Below, in pieces: positions 51,696 to 60,018 of a stretch of DNA of 64,000 nucleotides. Under the pieces are notes generated by a model. The model saw nothing but the letters and a program-made list of their open reading frames with translations. It was not told the DNA's origin and did no database searches. Made by a program: the position numbers and the translations under genes. Source of the stretch: Flavobacterium cupreum (GTDB lineage: Bacteria > Bacteroidota > Bacteroidia > Flavobacteriales > Flavobacteriaceae); NCBI RefSeq assembly GCF_003996965.1, contig NZ_QWDM01000021.1, positions 1 to 64,000 of the forward strand. Direction: 5' to 3'. Position 1 is the stretch's first letter. Each line of letters begins with the position of its first letter.

Positions 51696-54164
51696 ATGAG
51701 CATAGACCTAAAAAACCTCATTCCTGTTCTTCAGGCCGAATGGATTGGTTTCAATACAGCTACTTTTGTAGATCACGTTTCGATCGACAGCCGTTCTTTA
51801 CAAAACGGATCAAAAACTTTGTTTATTGCCCTGTCCGGCATAAACAATGATGCTCATTTGTATATTCCCGAACTTATTGAAAAAGGCGTTCAGAATTTCG
51901 TGGTGCAGTATATTCCTGAAAAAGCAAAGGGAAAAGCCAATTTCCTGCTAGTCGAAAATAGCCTGAGTGCCCTACAGCAATTTGCGGCGTATTACAGGGA
52001 TTTATTTCATTTTCCTGTTATCGGACTAACCGGAAGCAACGGCAAAACGATCGTAAAGGAATGGCTTAATTTTCTGTTGAGCCCCGATTACAATATCATC
52101 CGAAGCCCTAAAAGTTACAACTCTCAGGTGGGAGTTCCCTTATCGGTAATTGCCATTAATGAAAAACATAATCTGGGTATCTTTGAAGCCGGAATTTCTA
52201 TGGTCAATGAAATGGCCAATCTGGAGCAGATCATCCAACCGAATATTGGCGTTTTAACCAATATTGGCTCTGCCCACGATGAAGGGTTTCACAATCTGGA
52301 ACAAAAAATAAACGAAAAACTCCAGCTTTTCAAAAGAGCAGCAGTAATTATCTATCAGAAAAATGAACTTGTCGATAGTTGTCTGGCTTCTTTTTCGAAA
52401 GAAAACCAATTAAAGGACAGGGTGCTTTTTTCGTGGAGTTTCAGCGATAAAACTGCGGATGTTTTTATTCTTAAAAAAGAAAGTAAAAACGACACCACCC
52501 GTATTCAGTATCAATATCAAAATGAAATTTTTAATTTAGAAATTCCTTTTCAGGATTCTGCTTCTATAGAAAATGCCGTTTCCTGTTTGTTGGTTTTGCT
52601 GTATTTCAAATACGACTCCCCAACGATTCAAAACCGAATGCAGCTGCTGTATCCGGTAGAAATGCGCCTTGAGGTAAAAAACGGAATTAATAATTGCAGT
52701 ATTATTGACGACAGTTACAGTTCCGATTTTCAATCCCTCAAAATTGCTTTGGACTTTTTGGAAAGCCAGAAAAAGAACGCTTCTAAAACGGTTATCTTGT
52801 CGGATATTTTCCAGAGCGGATTTTCAAATGAAGAATTATATTCCAAAGTAGCACAGCTAATCGCAGACAATAAAGTAAACCGTATCATAGGAATAGGAAA
52901 GACGATTTCGTCCTTCGCAGATAAATTTTCAAATGCTGTCATGTTTCAGACCACAGCCGATTTTATCTCCGGTTTTGAAAGCCTGAATTTTGCCAATGAA
53001 ACTATTCTGATTAAAGGGGCAAGGTCTTTTCAGTTTGAAGAGATTGTAACTTTACTCGAAGAGAAAACGCACGAAACGATTCTCGAAATCAATCTCAATT
53101 CCATCAGTCATAACCTGAATTTCTTTAAAGCCAAGCTAGCCTCCAAGGTGAAAATGATGGTAATGGTGAAAGCTTTTGGCTACGGGAACGGAGGTTTGGA
53201 AATTGCAAAATTATTAGAATATCACAAAGTAGATTATTTGGGCGTGGCTTTCGCCGACGAAGGAATTTCGCTCAAAAGTGGCGGCATCCAATTACCGATT
53301 ATGGTTTTGAACCCGGAATCGACAAGCTTCCCGTCCATTATTCAATACCAGCTGGAACCTGAAATTTATAGCATAAAAGGATTAAATGCCTTTTTGAAAA
53401 TCGCCCGCGAAAAAAACCTGAGAGATTTTCCAATCCATATCAAATTAGATACAGGGATGCACCGTTTGGGTTTTGAAGAAAATACGATCGGGGAATTAAT
53501 TGCCACTTTAAAAGGAAATACAACCGTCAAAGTTCAGAGTGTTTTATCACATCTTGCGACAAGTGATGATATGAATCATTATGATTTTGTAATTTCCCAG
53601 ATCCATTTATTTGAAAAATTATCTTCTGAGTTGATAACAGAATTAGGCATAAATCCGATCCGTCATATCCTCAATACATCCGGAATCAGCAATTTTCCGG
53701 AAGCCCAATATAATATGGTACGTCTTGGAATTGGTTTATACGGCGTTTCAAACGACCCAGTGGAACAGAAATATCTCGAAAATGTAGGAACCCTAAAATC
53801 GATTATTTCGCAGGTTCGTACCATTCCGGCAGGAGACAGCGTGGGTTATGGCCGTCGTTTTATGGCAGAGAAAGAAACAAAAATTGCAACCATCCCGATT
53901 GGTTATGCCGACGGCATTTCGAGATTGTGGGGAAATCAGGTGGGGTACATCAATATTAAAAACCAAAAAGCACCCATTGTGGGCAGTATCTGTATGGATA
54001 TGCTGATGGTTGATGTAACTGAAATTGAGTGCAAAGAAGGAGATTCCGTTGTTATTTTCGGAGAAAATCCGACCGTAACGGAGATTGCAAACGCTTTGCA
54101 GACAATACCGTACGAGATCCTCACGAGTATTTCGCAACGGGTGAAGCGCGTTTTTTTCAGGTAG
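51696..54164 (+). CDS. murF-alr: Bifunctional MurF ligase / alanine racemase
   Basis: 822 residues joining two cell-wall enzymes. The N-terminal ~455 residues are a Mur ligase (GLTGSNGKTIVKEWL ATP loop, NIGSAHDEGFHN, LDFLESQKKN) that adds D-Ala-D-Ala to UDP-MurNAc-tripeptide. The C-terminal ~360 are alanine racemase with the PLP Lys in MVMVKAFGYGNGG, the LDTGMHRLGF block and catalytic Tyr region (GSICMDMLMVDVT). The racemase makes D-Ala that ultimately feeds the ligase. This fusion is typical of Bacteroidota. mscL follows at 68 bp on the same strand. Confidence 0.95.
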   Translation: MSIDLKNLIPVLQAEWIGFNTATFVDHVSIDSRSLQNGSKTLFIALSGINNDAHLYIPELIEKGVQNFVVQYIPEKAKGKANFLLVENSLSALQQFAAYYRDLFHFPVIGLTGSNGKTIVKEWLNFLLSPDYNIIRSPKSYNSQVGVPLSVIAINEKHNLGIFEAGISMVNEMANLEQIIQPNIGVLTNIGSAHDEGFHNLEQKINEKLQLFKRAAVIIYQKNELVDSCLASFSKENQLKDRVLFSWSFSDKTADVFILKKESKNDTTRIQYQYQNEIFNLEIPFQDSASIENAVSCLLVLLYFKYDSPTIQNRMQLLYPVEMRLEVKNGINNCSIIDDSYSSDFQSLKIALDFLESQKKNASKTVILSDIFQSGFSNEELYSKVAQLIADNKVNRIIGIGKTISSFADKFSNAVMFQTTADFISGFESLNFANETILIKGARSFQFEEIVTLLEEKTHETILEINLNSISHNLNFFKAKLASKVKMMVMVKAFGYGNGGLEIAKLLEYHKVDYLGVAFADEGISLKSGGIQLPIMVLNPESTSFPSIIQYQLEPEIYSIKGLNAFLKIAREKNLRDFPIHIKLDTGMHRLGFEENTIGELIATLKGNTTVKVQSVLSHLATSDDMNHYDFVISQIHLFEKLSSELITELGINPIRHILNTSGISNFPEAQYNMVRLGIGLYGVSNDPVEQKYLENVGTLKSIISQVRTIPAGDSVGYGRRFMAEKETKIATIPIGYADGISRLWGNQVGYINIKNQKAPIVGSICMDMLMVDVTEIECKEGDSVVIFGENPTVTEIANALQTIPYEILTSISQRVKRVFFR

Positions 54165-54232
54165 ATTTCAGATATTTTAGAGAAAATTACGTATTTTCGA
54201 TATCAATTAATTATTAAACTAAAGAGAGAATC

Positions 54233-54613
54233 ATGGGAATATTTTCAGAATTTAAGGAATTTGCAATGAAAGGCAACGTAGTCGATTTGGCTGTCGGGGT
54301 TATAATTGGAGCTGCTTTTGGGAAAATTGTAAGCTCATTAATTGAGAATGTTATTACACCATTGTTACTGAAACCTGCATTAGATGCGGCCCATTTGTCT
54401 ACTATAGAAGAGCTGACGGCATTTGGAGGGGTCAAGTACGGTTTGTTCCTTTCGGCAGTCATTAACTTTGTCATTGTTGCCTTTGTTTTATTCTTAATTA
54501 TTAAAGGAATAAACAATCTTAAAAAGAAAGACGTTCCGCCACCGCCACCTGCTGGCCCGACTCAGGAAGAGTTATTGATCCAAATCAGAGATCTTTTGAA
54601 AAATAAACAATAA
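54233..54613 (+). CDS. mscL: Large-conductance mechanosensitive channel
   Basis: 126 residues. An N-terminal amphipathic helix (MGIFSEFKEFAMKGNVVDLA) leads into the pore helix TM1 (GVIIGAAFGKIVSSLIENVI); TM2 is about 76-96 (VINFVIVAFVLFLIIKGI). A charged C-terminal helix follows a Pro-rich turn (DVPPPPPAGP). It opens under membrane tension to release solutes during osmotic downshock. Length is normal. Terminator follows. Confidence 0.96.
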   Translation: MGIFSEFKEFAMKGNVVDLAVGVIIGAAFGKIVSSLIENVITPLLLKPALDAAHLSTIEELTAFGGVKYGLFLSAVINFVIVAFVLFLIIKGINNLKKKDVPPPPPAGPTQEELLIQIRDLLKNKQ

Positions 54614-54643
54614 TAAAATATACCGCTACACTAAGTCTAATTT

Positions 54644-54674
54644 AACCGTTCCTTAATTGGGACGGTTTTTTTAC
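54644..54674 (+). terminator. Terminator after mscL
   Basis: AACCGTTCC and GGGACGGTTTTTTT pair (one G-U) around TTAATT with a T run. Confidence 0.82.
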
Positions 54675-54717
54675 TTTTGTTTGTTTTGTAACATTTTGTT
54701 ATTTTTTGTGAATCGCC

Positions 54718-54747
54718 TTGTTTTGATTTTTATTATGTATACTTTTG
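54718..54747 (+). promoter_or_regulatory. Promoter of asd
   Basis: TTG (54718-54720), 19 bp, TACTTTTG (54740-54747): an exact flavobacterial consensus. The ATG at 54786 lies about 33 nt after the predicted start site. Confidence 0.6.
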
Positions 54748-54785
54748 CATTGTAATTTAGATTAATTCATACTAAAAATATAAAA

Positions 54786-55775
54786 ATGAGAATAGCGGTT
54801 GTAGGTGCCACTGGTATGGTTGGCGAAGTAATGCTGAAAGTTTTAGCGGAAAGAAATTTTCCCGTTACAGAATTGATTCCCGTTGCTTCTGAGAGGTCAG
54901 TTGGAAAAGAAATTGAATATAAAGGTCAAAAATATAAAGTTGTAGGATTGCAAACCGCTGTAGATATGAAAGCCGATATTGCGGTTTTTTCTGCAGGAGG
55001 AGAGACTTCATTGGAGTGGGCACCAAAATTTGCAGCTGCGGGAACTACAGTAATCGATAATTCTTCTGCGTGGAGAATGGATCCGACCAAAAAACTGATT
55101 GTTCCTGAAATCAATGCATCAATATTAACAAAGGAAGATAAAATTATTGCCAATCCAAACTGTTCTACGATTCAGATGGTACTGGCATTGGCGCCTTTGC
55201 ACAAAAAATACAACATCAGAAGAATTATTGTTTCTACGTACCAGTCGATCACCGGAACAGGCGTAAAAGCGGTAAGACAATTAGAAAATGAGTACGCAGG
55301 AATTCAGGGAGAAATGGCGTATAAATATCCTATTCACAGAAATGCGATTCCACATTGCGACAGTTTTGAAGACAACGGCTACACGAAAGAAGAAATGAAA
55401 TTAGTTCGTGAAACTCAAAAAATCCTTGGCGATAATACGATCAGAGTTACGGCCACTGCGGTACGCGTACCGGTTGTGGGAGGTCACAGTGAGGCTGTAA
55501 ACGTGGAGTTCACCAATGATTTTGATGTAAACGAAGTGCGCGAAATTTTACACCACACCGATGGCGTAACCGTTCAGGATAATTTAGACACCTTTACCTA
55601 CCCAATGCCTTTGTATGCTGAAGGTAAAAATGATGTTTTTGTGGGTAGAATCCGTCGTGACGAAAGCCAGGAAAACACCTTAAACATGTGGATTGTTGCC
55701 GATAACCTTAGAAAAGGTGCCGCGACAAACACGATTCAAATCGCTGAATATTTAATTCAGGCAGGTTTGGTGTAA
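54786..55775 (+). CDS. asd: Aspartate-semialdehyde dehydrogenase
   Basis: 329 residues. The NADP-binding start is MRIAVVGATGMVGEVMLKVL. The catalytic Cys is C126 in IANPNCSTIQ, and the His lies in VGGHSEAVNVEF near residue 233. It reduces aspartyl phosphate to aspartate semialdehyde for lysine/diaminopimelate, threonine and methionine synthesis. Monocistronic with its own promoter and terminator. Confidence 0.97.
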   Translation: MRIAVVGATGMVGEVMLKVLAERNFPVTELIPVASERSVGKEIEYKGQKYKVVGLQTAVDMKADIAVFSAGGETSLEWAPKFAAAGTTVIDNSSAWRMDPTKKLIVPEINASILTKEDKIIANPNCSTIQMVLALAPLHKKYNIRRIIVSTYQSITGTGVKAVRQLENEYAGIQGEMAYKYPIHRNAIPHCDSFEDNGYTKEEMKLVRETQKILGDNTIRVTATAVRVPVVGGHSEAVNVEFTNDFDVNEVREILHHTDGVTVQDNLDTFTYPMPLYAEGKNDVFVGRIRRDESQENTLNMWIVADNLRKGAATNTIQIAEYLIQAGLV

Positions 55776-55807
55776 AACCGGAGATTAAAGAAAATTGTTA
55801 TAAAGAG

Positions 55808-55844
55808 AAAACCGTAATTGCAGGAATGTGATTGCGGTTTTTTT
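55808..55844 (+). terminator. Terminator of asd
   Basis: AAAACCGTAATTGCA and TGATTGCGGTTTTTTT pair around GGAATG with one or two mismatches and a T run. Confidence 0.82.
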
Positions 55845-55913
55845 GTTTTTATACAGTGTCTTATTTTGTTAGTTTTATGTCTGAATAAGGTTAATTAAAA
55901 CCGGTTTTTTAAT

Positions 55914-55921
55914 TAGTTTTG
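55914..55921 (+). promoter_or_regulatory. Possible -7 element for a leaderless transcript
   Basis: TAGTTTTG matches TAnnTTTG only 4 bp before the ATG at 55926. If used, transcription would begin at or next to the start codon. There is no good -33 TTG, so this may be chance. Confidence 0.3.
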
Positions 55922-55925
55922 CCTC

Positions 55926-56447
55926 ATGGAGAAACTAAAAATAAAGGAGCAAGTAATTAGTTTTACTATTAAAGCAGTGAGTAAATTTTTAAAGAATAAT
56001 CCTGAACTTGAGTTTTATGCTTTTGCTTATGATTGCAATGCTGAATATGCAGAGCTGAATTTATGTTTTAATACATTATCAGACTTCGATAAAACTCTGG
56101 AGTATTATCAAAATGGGAAGTTTGGTCAAAATTATAGATCTGATGAAGAAATAAGAGATTTGAAATATAATACAGGAGATTGGGAGTATCAATGTTTTGA
56201 AAGCATGAATGTTTTATCAGATGAAGAACTGAATGATATATTTGCTGGTTTTCCTGATGATGATTACAAATCGTGGAATGAATTTGTAGAAAGTTTAAGA
56301 GAATTGTTTTGTGAATGTCTATTGGAGTTTAGAAGTACAAAAACTTTTGAAAATATTCCGAAAAGTAAAGGCTTTATTTCTTTTTGCATAGATCATGATG
56401 AGAATTTGGAAATAGCACTGGAAAGATTGAAAAGAATTAAATTATAA
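55926..56447 (+). CDS. DUF4303-like protein, possible orphan immunity protein
   Basis: 173 residues, acidic, without signal or membrane segment. The pattern ISFTIKAVSKFLKNNPELEFYAFAYDCN, then DLKYNTGDWEYQCF, recalls DUF4303 proteins, which are found next to polymorphic toxin loci among immunity-type genes. Function is not established. It forms a two-gene unit with the next ORF (12 bp gap). No toxin gene adjoins it; the nearest RHS locus is about 50 kb away in this window. Confidence 0.65.
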   Translation: MEKLKIKEQVISFTIKAVSKFLKNNPELEFYAFAYDCNAEYAELNLCFNTLSDFDKTLEYYQNGKFGQNYRSDEEIRDLKYNTGDWEYQCFESMNVLSDEELNDIFAGFPDDDYKSWNEFVESLRELFCECLLEFRSTKTFENIPKSKGFISFCIDHDENLEIALERLKRIKL

Positions 56448-56459
56448 TAGATTAAAAAC

Positions 56460-56942
56460 ATGGCAAAGTACGATGATTCCTCCTGGCATTACGGAGGAGA
56501 TTACCCAGATGATTTACCTCAAGAAAATGCGTCAACTCATATAGGCATGTTTTTAACCTGGTGTATAGATAATAATCTTTTGTCTGAGGAGCAATTGGAA
56601 GATTCCGAGGAGGATATTAGTGCGGTAAAAAACAGAGAGCTTACGGGAGCTGAATTTTTAATCAACAATTGCGACGAAAAACTTACCGATTACGATCTTA
56701 ATGATTTAGGAAATGAATTTGCCAAAGTCTATTATGCCGAAGAAGAATCAGATTTCGCTAAAACTTATGGGGGCTACAATGATGATTATGCAAATCATTT
56801 TGATGACATGGCAGAAAGGAAGGATTTTGAATATGAATCTATTTATGAGGTAGAAAATACCTGGGAGAATTACAATTCATTTAAGCCGGTGATAGATAAA
56901 CGGTATAATCAATGGAAAGAGTACAAAGATTCGGAAAAATAA
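56460..56942 (+). CDS. Acidic protein, DUF7832-like, possible orphan immunity protein
   Basis: 160 residues, very rich in Asp, Glu and Tyr. The N-terminus DDSSWHYGGDYPDDLPQENA, then STHIGMFLTWCIDNN, matches a type I know as DUF7832, seen in scattered clusters of immunity-like genes. Soluble with no signal. Co-transcribed with the DUF4303-like gene 12 bp upstream. It could be an inhibitor of a toxin that is not present here; unproven. Confidence 0.6.
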   Translation: MAKYDDSSWHYGGDYPDDLPQENASTHIGMFLTWCIDNNLLSEEQLEDSEEDISAVKNRELTGAEFLINNCDEKLTDYDLNDLGNEFAKVYYAEEESDFAKTYGGYNDDYANHFDDMAERKDFEYESIYEVENTWENYNSFKPVIDKRYNQWKEYKDSEK

Positions 56943-56957
56943 AAACTTCATACATTT

Positions 56958-57036
56958 AAAACCTGTCGGGTTTAAATGCATAAAAAATTCCAAATTCGAA
57001 TAGTACACTCAGTACTATTGGAATTTGGAATTTTAA
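56958..57036. repeat. CCCGACAGG half-repeat and GGAATTTGG-type hairpin
   Basis: AAACCTGTCGGGTTTA (56958-56973) is half of the 30-bp palindrome family. AAAATTCCAAATTC then AATAGTAC pairs with GTACTATTGGAATTTGG and GAATTTT (56984-57036). The same GGAATTTGG words flank the four-helix-bundle gene at 24.5-25.1 kb. The gap lies between convergent genes and probably also terminates them. Confidence 0.65.
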
Positions 57037-57054
57037 AATATTGGAATTTAGTAT

Positions 57055-57372
57055 TTAATATTCCGGTGCCAGTTCTAATTCCAGCCCTTCTAATTCTGTT
57101 GTAATTGGGATCTGACAGCCTAAGCGGCTATTAGATTTAACATAAAATGCTTCCGACAGCATGGCTTCTTCTTCATCTCCCATTTCCGGCAATGCAACAT
57201 CATTCAGAACATAACACTGGCAGGAAGCACACATTGCCATTCCGCCGCAGGTTCCTTCAACAGGAAGTTCGTATGCTTTGCATAACTCCATTATATTCAT
57301 TGCCATATCAGTTGGAGCCTGTAATTCGTGAATAACTCCTTCTCGATCTTTAATCTTTATTAATACATCCAT
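57055..57372 (-). CDS. 2Fe-2S ferredoxin (adrenodoxin type)
   Basis: 105 residues. Cluster ligands are C42, C48, C51 and C86 in the adrenodoxin-type spacing C-x5-C-x2-C-x34-C (VEGTCGGMAMCASCQCYVL, SRLGCQIPI). It carries one electron between redox enzymes, for example in Fe-S assembly or hydroxylation. Cytoplasmic. It is near NifU and Mrp genes on the same strand, which are also tied to Fe-S metabolism, with a secreted-protein gene between. Confidence 0.93.
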   Translation of the reverse strand: MDVLIKIKDREGVIHELQAPTDMAMNIMELCKAYELPVEGTCGGMAMCASCQCYVLNDVALPEMGDEEEAMLSEAFYVKSNSRLGCQIPITTELEGLELELAPEY

Positions 57373-57429
57373 TTTAATTGTTGGAATTTTTTTTGGGATC
57401 TGAAAACGTGAACAAACCCTTTATCTTTA

Positions 57430-57915
57430 TTAACTGTTAGGTTTTAAACTAAAAGCATATTCTCTTCTGTCGTTATCTTTTAAATGCATTTTTACACCAA
57501 GCATCGTTCCTTCTTTTTGCAACAATGTCACTACCGCAATTACGGAGTAATAATCTTTGTCAGACTGAAAAATTAAAGTCCCTTCATAAGTTGAATTGAC
57601 CACTCCTTGTTTATCTGTTGTTACAGAAAGTTTTCTTGGGTGTGCAAATTCAGCTGCGCTATACGTTGCTTTATTCGCAAATTTCGCTTTGCCTTCGCAG
57701 AAATCATATAAAAAATCGTAATTACCAATTCTCAATGATCCTTCTTCTGCACTTGGATTTGTCGAAAATACAATTTGTCCTGCATAAGTAAAATCAGACC
57801 ACTCCTCAGACTCATTTACCCAGGCTTTATCAACCACAAGGGTTTTGGAACTTTGTTGTGCGTAGTTCGCAGAAACAAAAAATAATATTAAAAATAAAGT
57901 GTAAAAATTTTTCAT
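57430..57915 (-). CDS. Secreted hypothetical protein, 161 residues
   Basis: An N-terminal signal (FYTLFLILFFVSANYAQQ) is followed by a beta-rich mature domain (YAGQIVFSTNPSAEEGSLRI, ANKATYSAAEFAHPRKLSV, YEGTLIFQSDKDYYSVIAVV). I do not recognise a family. It lies between ferredoxin and NifU genes on the same strand but with separating gaps of 57 and 213 bp, so a common function is not implied. Confidence 0.75.
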   Translation of the reverse strand: MKNFYTLFLILFFVSANYAQQSSKTLVVDKAWVNESEEWSDFTYAGQIVFSTNPSAEEGSLRIGNYDFLYDFCEGKAKFANKATYSAAEFAHPRKLSVTTDKQGVVNSTYEGTLIFQSDKDYYSVIAVVTLLQKEGTMLGVKMHLKDNDRREYAFSLKPNS

Positions 57916-58128
57916 AGATCATGGCTTAAGGGTTCTGTCACAAATTTAAGTTAATTCTGTAACAATAAGGCAATATAATCTCTTAAAACTTTATATTATT
58001 TTTTATTAAAATCGCAAAAACAAGCATTTTTTTGAATCCTTTTTTTGATTTTATACCTAAAAACACCTTAAGGCCTATTATTCTTGTTAATTCTACTGCG
58101 TAGAAACATGCACAAAAAATACTTTTTA

Positions 58129-58368
58129 TTACATGATATTTACTACAGTTTCAATCTGCGGTGCATATTTTTTTATAGTGGTTTCAACGCCCGCTTTCAA
58201 TGTCATCTGGTTTACACTACAGCTAATACATGCCCCTTCAAGACGAACTTTTACATGTTTGTCATCGTCAATAGAAATGAGTGTAATGTCTCCTCCGTCA
58301 GAATTTAAAAAAGGTCTGATTTCGTCCAGAGCCAGTAATACGTTGCTTGTTAATTCTTCTGTTGTCAT
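58129..58368 (-). CDS. NifU-like Fe-S cluster scaffold protein
   Basis: 79 residues from ATG at 58368 (MTTEELTSNVLLALDEIRPF), the usual family start; an in-frame ATG six codons earlier is possible. It is the NifU C-terminal domain alone: LNSDGGDITLI and the CxxC ligands C47-C50 in EGACISCSVNQMTLK. These proteins assemble and deliver Fe-S clusters. It follows the Mrp/ApbC gene on the same strand, an arrangement that fits Fe-S cluster transfer. Confidence 0.93.
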   Translation of the reverse strand: MTTEELTSNVLLALDEIRPFLNSDGGDITLISIDDDKHVKVRLEGACISCSVNQMTLKAGVETTIKKYAPQIETVVNIM

Positions 58369-58384
58369 AATATTTTGATGTGTC

Positions 58385-58480
58385 AATTAGAGAATTAGAG
58401 AATTAGAAAATGTGTTATCTGTGAAATTTAAATTTTCAAAACAGCATTATCTAATTATCCAATTATCTCATTATCTAATT
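58385..58480. repeat. Iterated-word inverted repeat (AATTAGAG type)
   Basis: AATTAGAG is repeated almost three times on the left (58385-58406). The complement CTAATTATCCAATTATCTCA and following CTAATT occur on the right (58451-58480). It lies between Mrp and NifU genes on the minus strand. Confidence 0.6.
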
Positions 58481-59605
58481 TTTTTTAACTGCTGAACAAC
58501 CTGCCATAGTTGTAATTTTAATGGCTTCGGTAGCGGGTAAGCTATCATTTCTGTTTACTACTTCCTGTACCACATTTCGCGTAATTTCTTCAAAAACAGT
58601 TTCAATTACTGAAGCTGTCTGCAAAGCTGCCGGGCGGCCATAATCTCCCGCTTCACGAATAGACTGTACAATTGGCACTTCTCCAAGAAAAGGTACATCT
58701 AAATCTTCGGCCAGGTTTTTGGCCCCTTCTTGTCCAAAGATGTAATATTTATTGTCAGGTAATTCTTCAGGTGTAAAGTACGCCATATTTTCTATGATCC
58801 CCAAAACAGGAACATTGATGTTGTCCTGCATAAACATGGCAACCCCTTTTTTGGCATCAGCAAGCGCTACAGCCTGAGGTGTACTTACGACTACTGCTCC
58901 TGTAATTGGTAACGATTGCATGATCGAAAGGTGTATGTCTCCTGTCCCCGGAGGTAAATCGATTAACATAAAATCCAATTCTCCCCAGTCTGCATCAAAA
59001 ATCATTTGGTTTAATGCTTTTGAAGCCATTGGACCTCTCCAGATAACGGCCTGACTCGGAGCGGTAAAGAATCCGATAGAAAGTATTTTTATTTCGTAGC
59101 TCTCCACCGGTTTCATTTTCGATTTTCCGTCAACGGTAATAGAAATTGGTTTTTCATTCTCAACATCAAACATAATTGGCATTGATGGACCGTAAATATC
59201 AGCATCAAGAATACCCACTGCAAATCCCATTTTTGCCAGTGTTACCGCAAGATTGGCCGTAACAGTAGACTTTCCTACACCACCCTTACCGGAAGCAACG
59301 GCGATTATATTTTTAATTCCCGGAATTGCACGACCTTTAATTTCGTTTTTCTCAGGAGTTTCAACTTTAATATTTACTTTAATTTTTGCTTCAGGAGACA
59401 CCAGTTCGTGAATGGTTTTCCTGATATCGTCTTCTGCTCTTTTTTTAATGTGCATAGCAGGAGTGTGAAGTACTAAATCTACCACCACTTCATCACCAAA
59501 AGTAATTACATTGGCAACAGCGCCACTTTCAACCATATTTTTTCCTTCTCCGGCTATAGTAATTGTTTCTAGAGCTTTAAGAATTTCTTTTCTGTCTAAT
59601 TTCAT
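58475..59605 (-). CDS. Mrp/NBP35 family ATP-binding Fe-S carrier
   Basis: 376 residues. An N-terminal FeS-assembly (DUF59) domain (about 1-80) is followed by a deviant Walker A P-loop ASGKGGVGKSTVTANLAVTL, the DADIYGPSMPIMF switch and LIDLPPGTGDIHLS. The family (ApbC/Mrp) binds and transfers Fe-S clusters in an ATP-linked manner. The NifU gene lies downstream. The C-terminus ends AGCSAVKKN, with one Cys. Cytoplasmic. Confidence 0.93.
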   Translation of the reverse strand: MKLDRKEILKALETITIAGEGKNMVESGAVANVITFGDEVVVDLVLHTPAMHIKKRAEDDIRKTIHELVSPEAKIKVNIKVETPEKNEIKGRAIPGIKNIIAVASGKGGVGKSTVTANLAVTLAKMGFAVGILDADIYGPSMPIMFDVENEKPISITVDGKSKMKPVESYEIKILSIGFFTAPSQAVIWRGPMASKALNQMIFDADWGELDFMLIDLPPGTGDIHLSIMQSLPITGAVVVSTPQAVALADAKKGVAMFMQDNINVPVLGIIENMAYFTPEELPDNKYYIFGQEGAKNLAEDLDVPFLGEVPIVQSIREAGDYGRPAALQTASVIETVFEEITRNVVQEVVNRNDSLPATEAIKITTMAGCSAVKKN

Positions 59606-59676
59606 TTTAACGTTGTATTTTTCTATTGAGTGAAAGTAATTTAAAAACTCTTTTTATTTAAACTGATTTCAGACTG

Positions 59677-59684
59677 CAAAGATA
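59677..59684 (-). promoter_or_regulatory. -7 element of the Mrp-NifU unit
   Basis: TATCTTTG on the minus strand, 72 bp before the Mrp start, matches TAnnTTTG. No -33 TTG is clear. The rest of the 59606-60018 gap shows no supported gene. Confidence 0.4.
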
Positions 59685-60018
59685 ACGGATTATGTTCGGA
59701 TTTTAACTTTTTTACATTGGATTTGTTGATATTGAGATTATTCAAAATTATGGGTACCAAAGTTCTCTTCCATTGTGTTTGAGGAAAAAAAGCTTTATTT
59801 GCTTTGCTGTATGCAACGTATTTTACATTAAAAACATATGAATTTTATTACAATTTTAACCTTGAACCAGAAGTAATTTCAGAAATGTTCTTTATCTTTG
59901 AATTACCTCAAATTTCAATTTTTCATCGTTTAGAAAAAACAGGCAAAAGTTATGATGACTGCGCCATAAGCCTGCTAATTTTATGTGAGTTTATTTATCA
60001 ATCTAAATAAATAAAATT

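Noticed and set aside
59804..60010. 68-codon plus-strand ORF before the L,D-transpeptidase
   Set aside because: It needs a TTG start, has no recognisable motif or upstream signal, and reads through an ordinary AT-rich leader.
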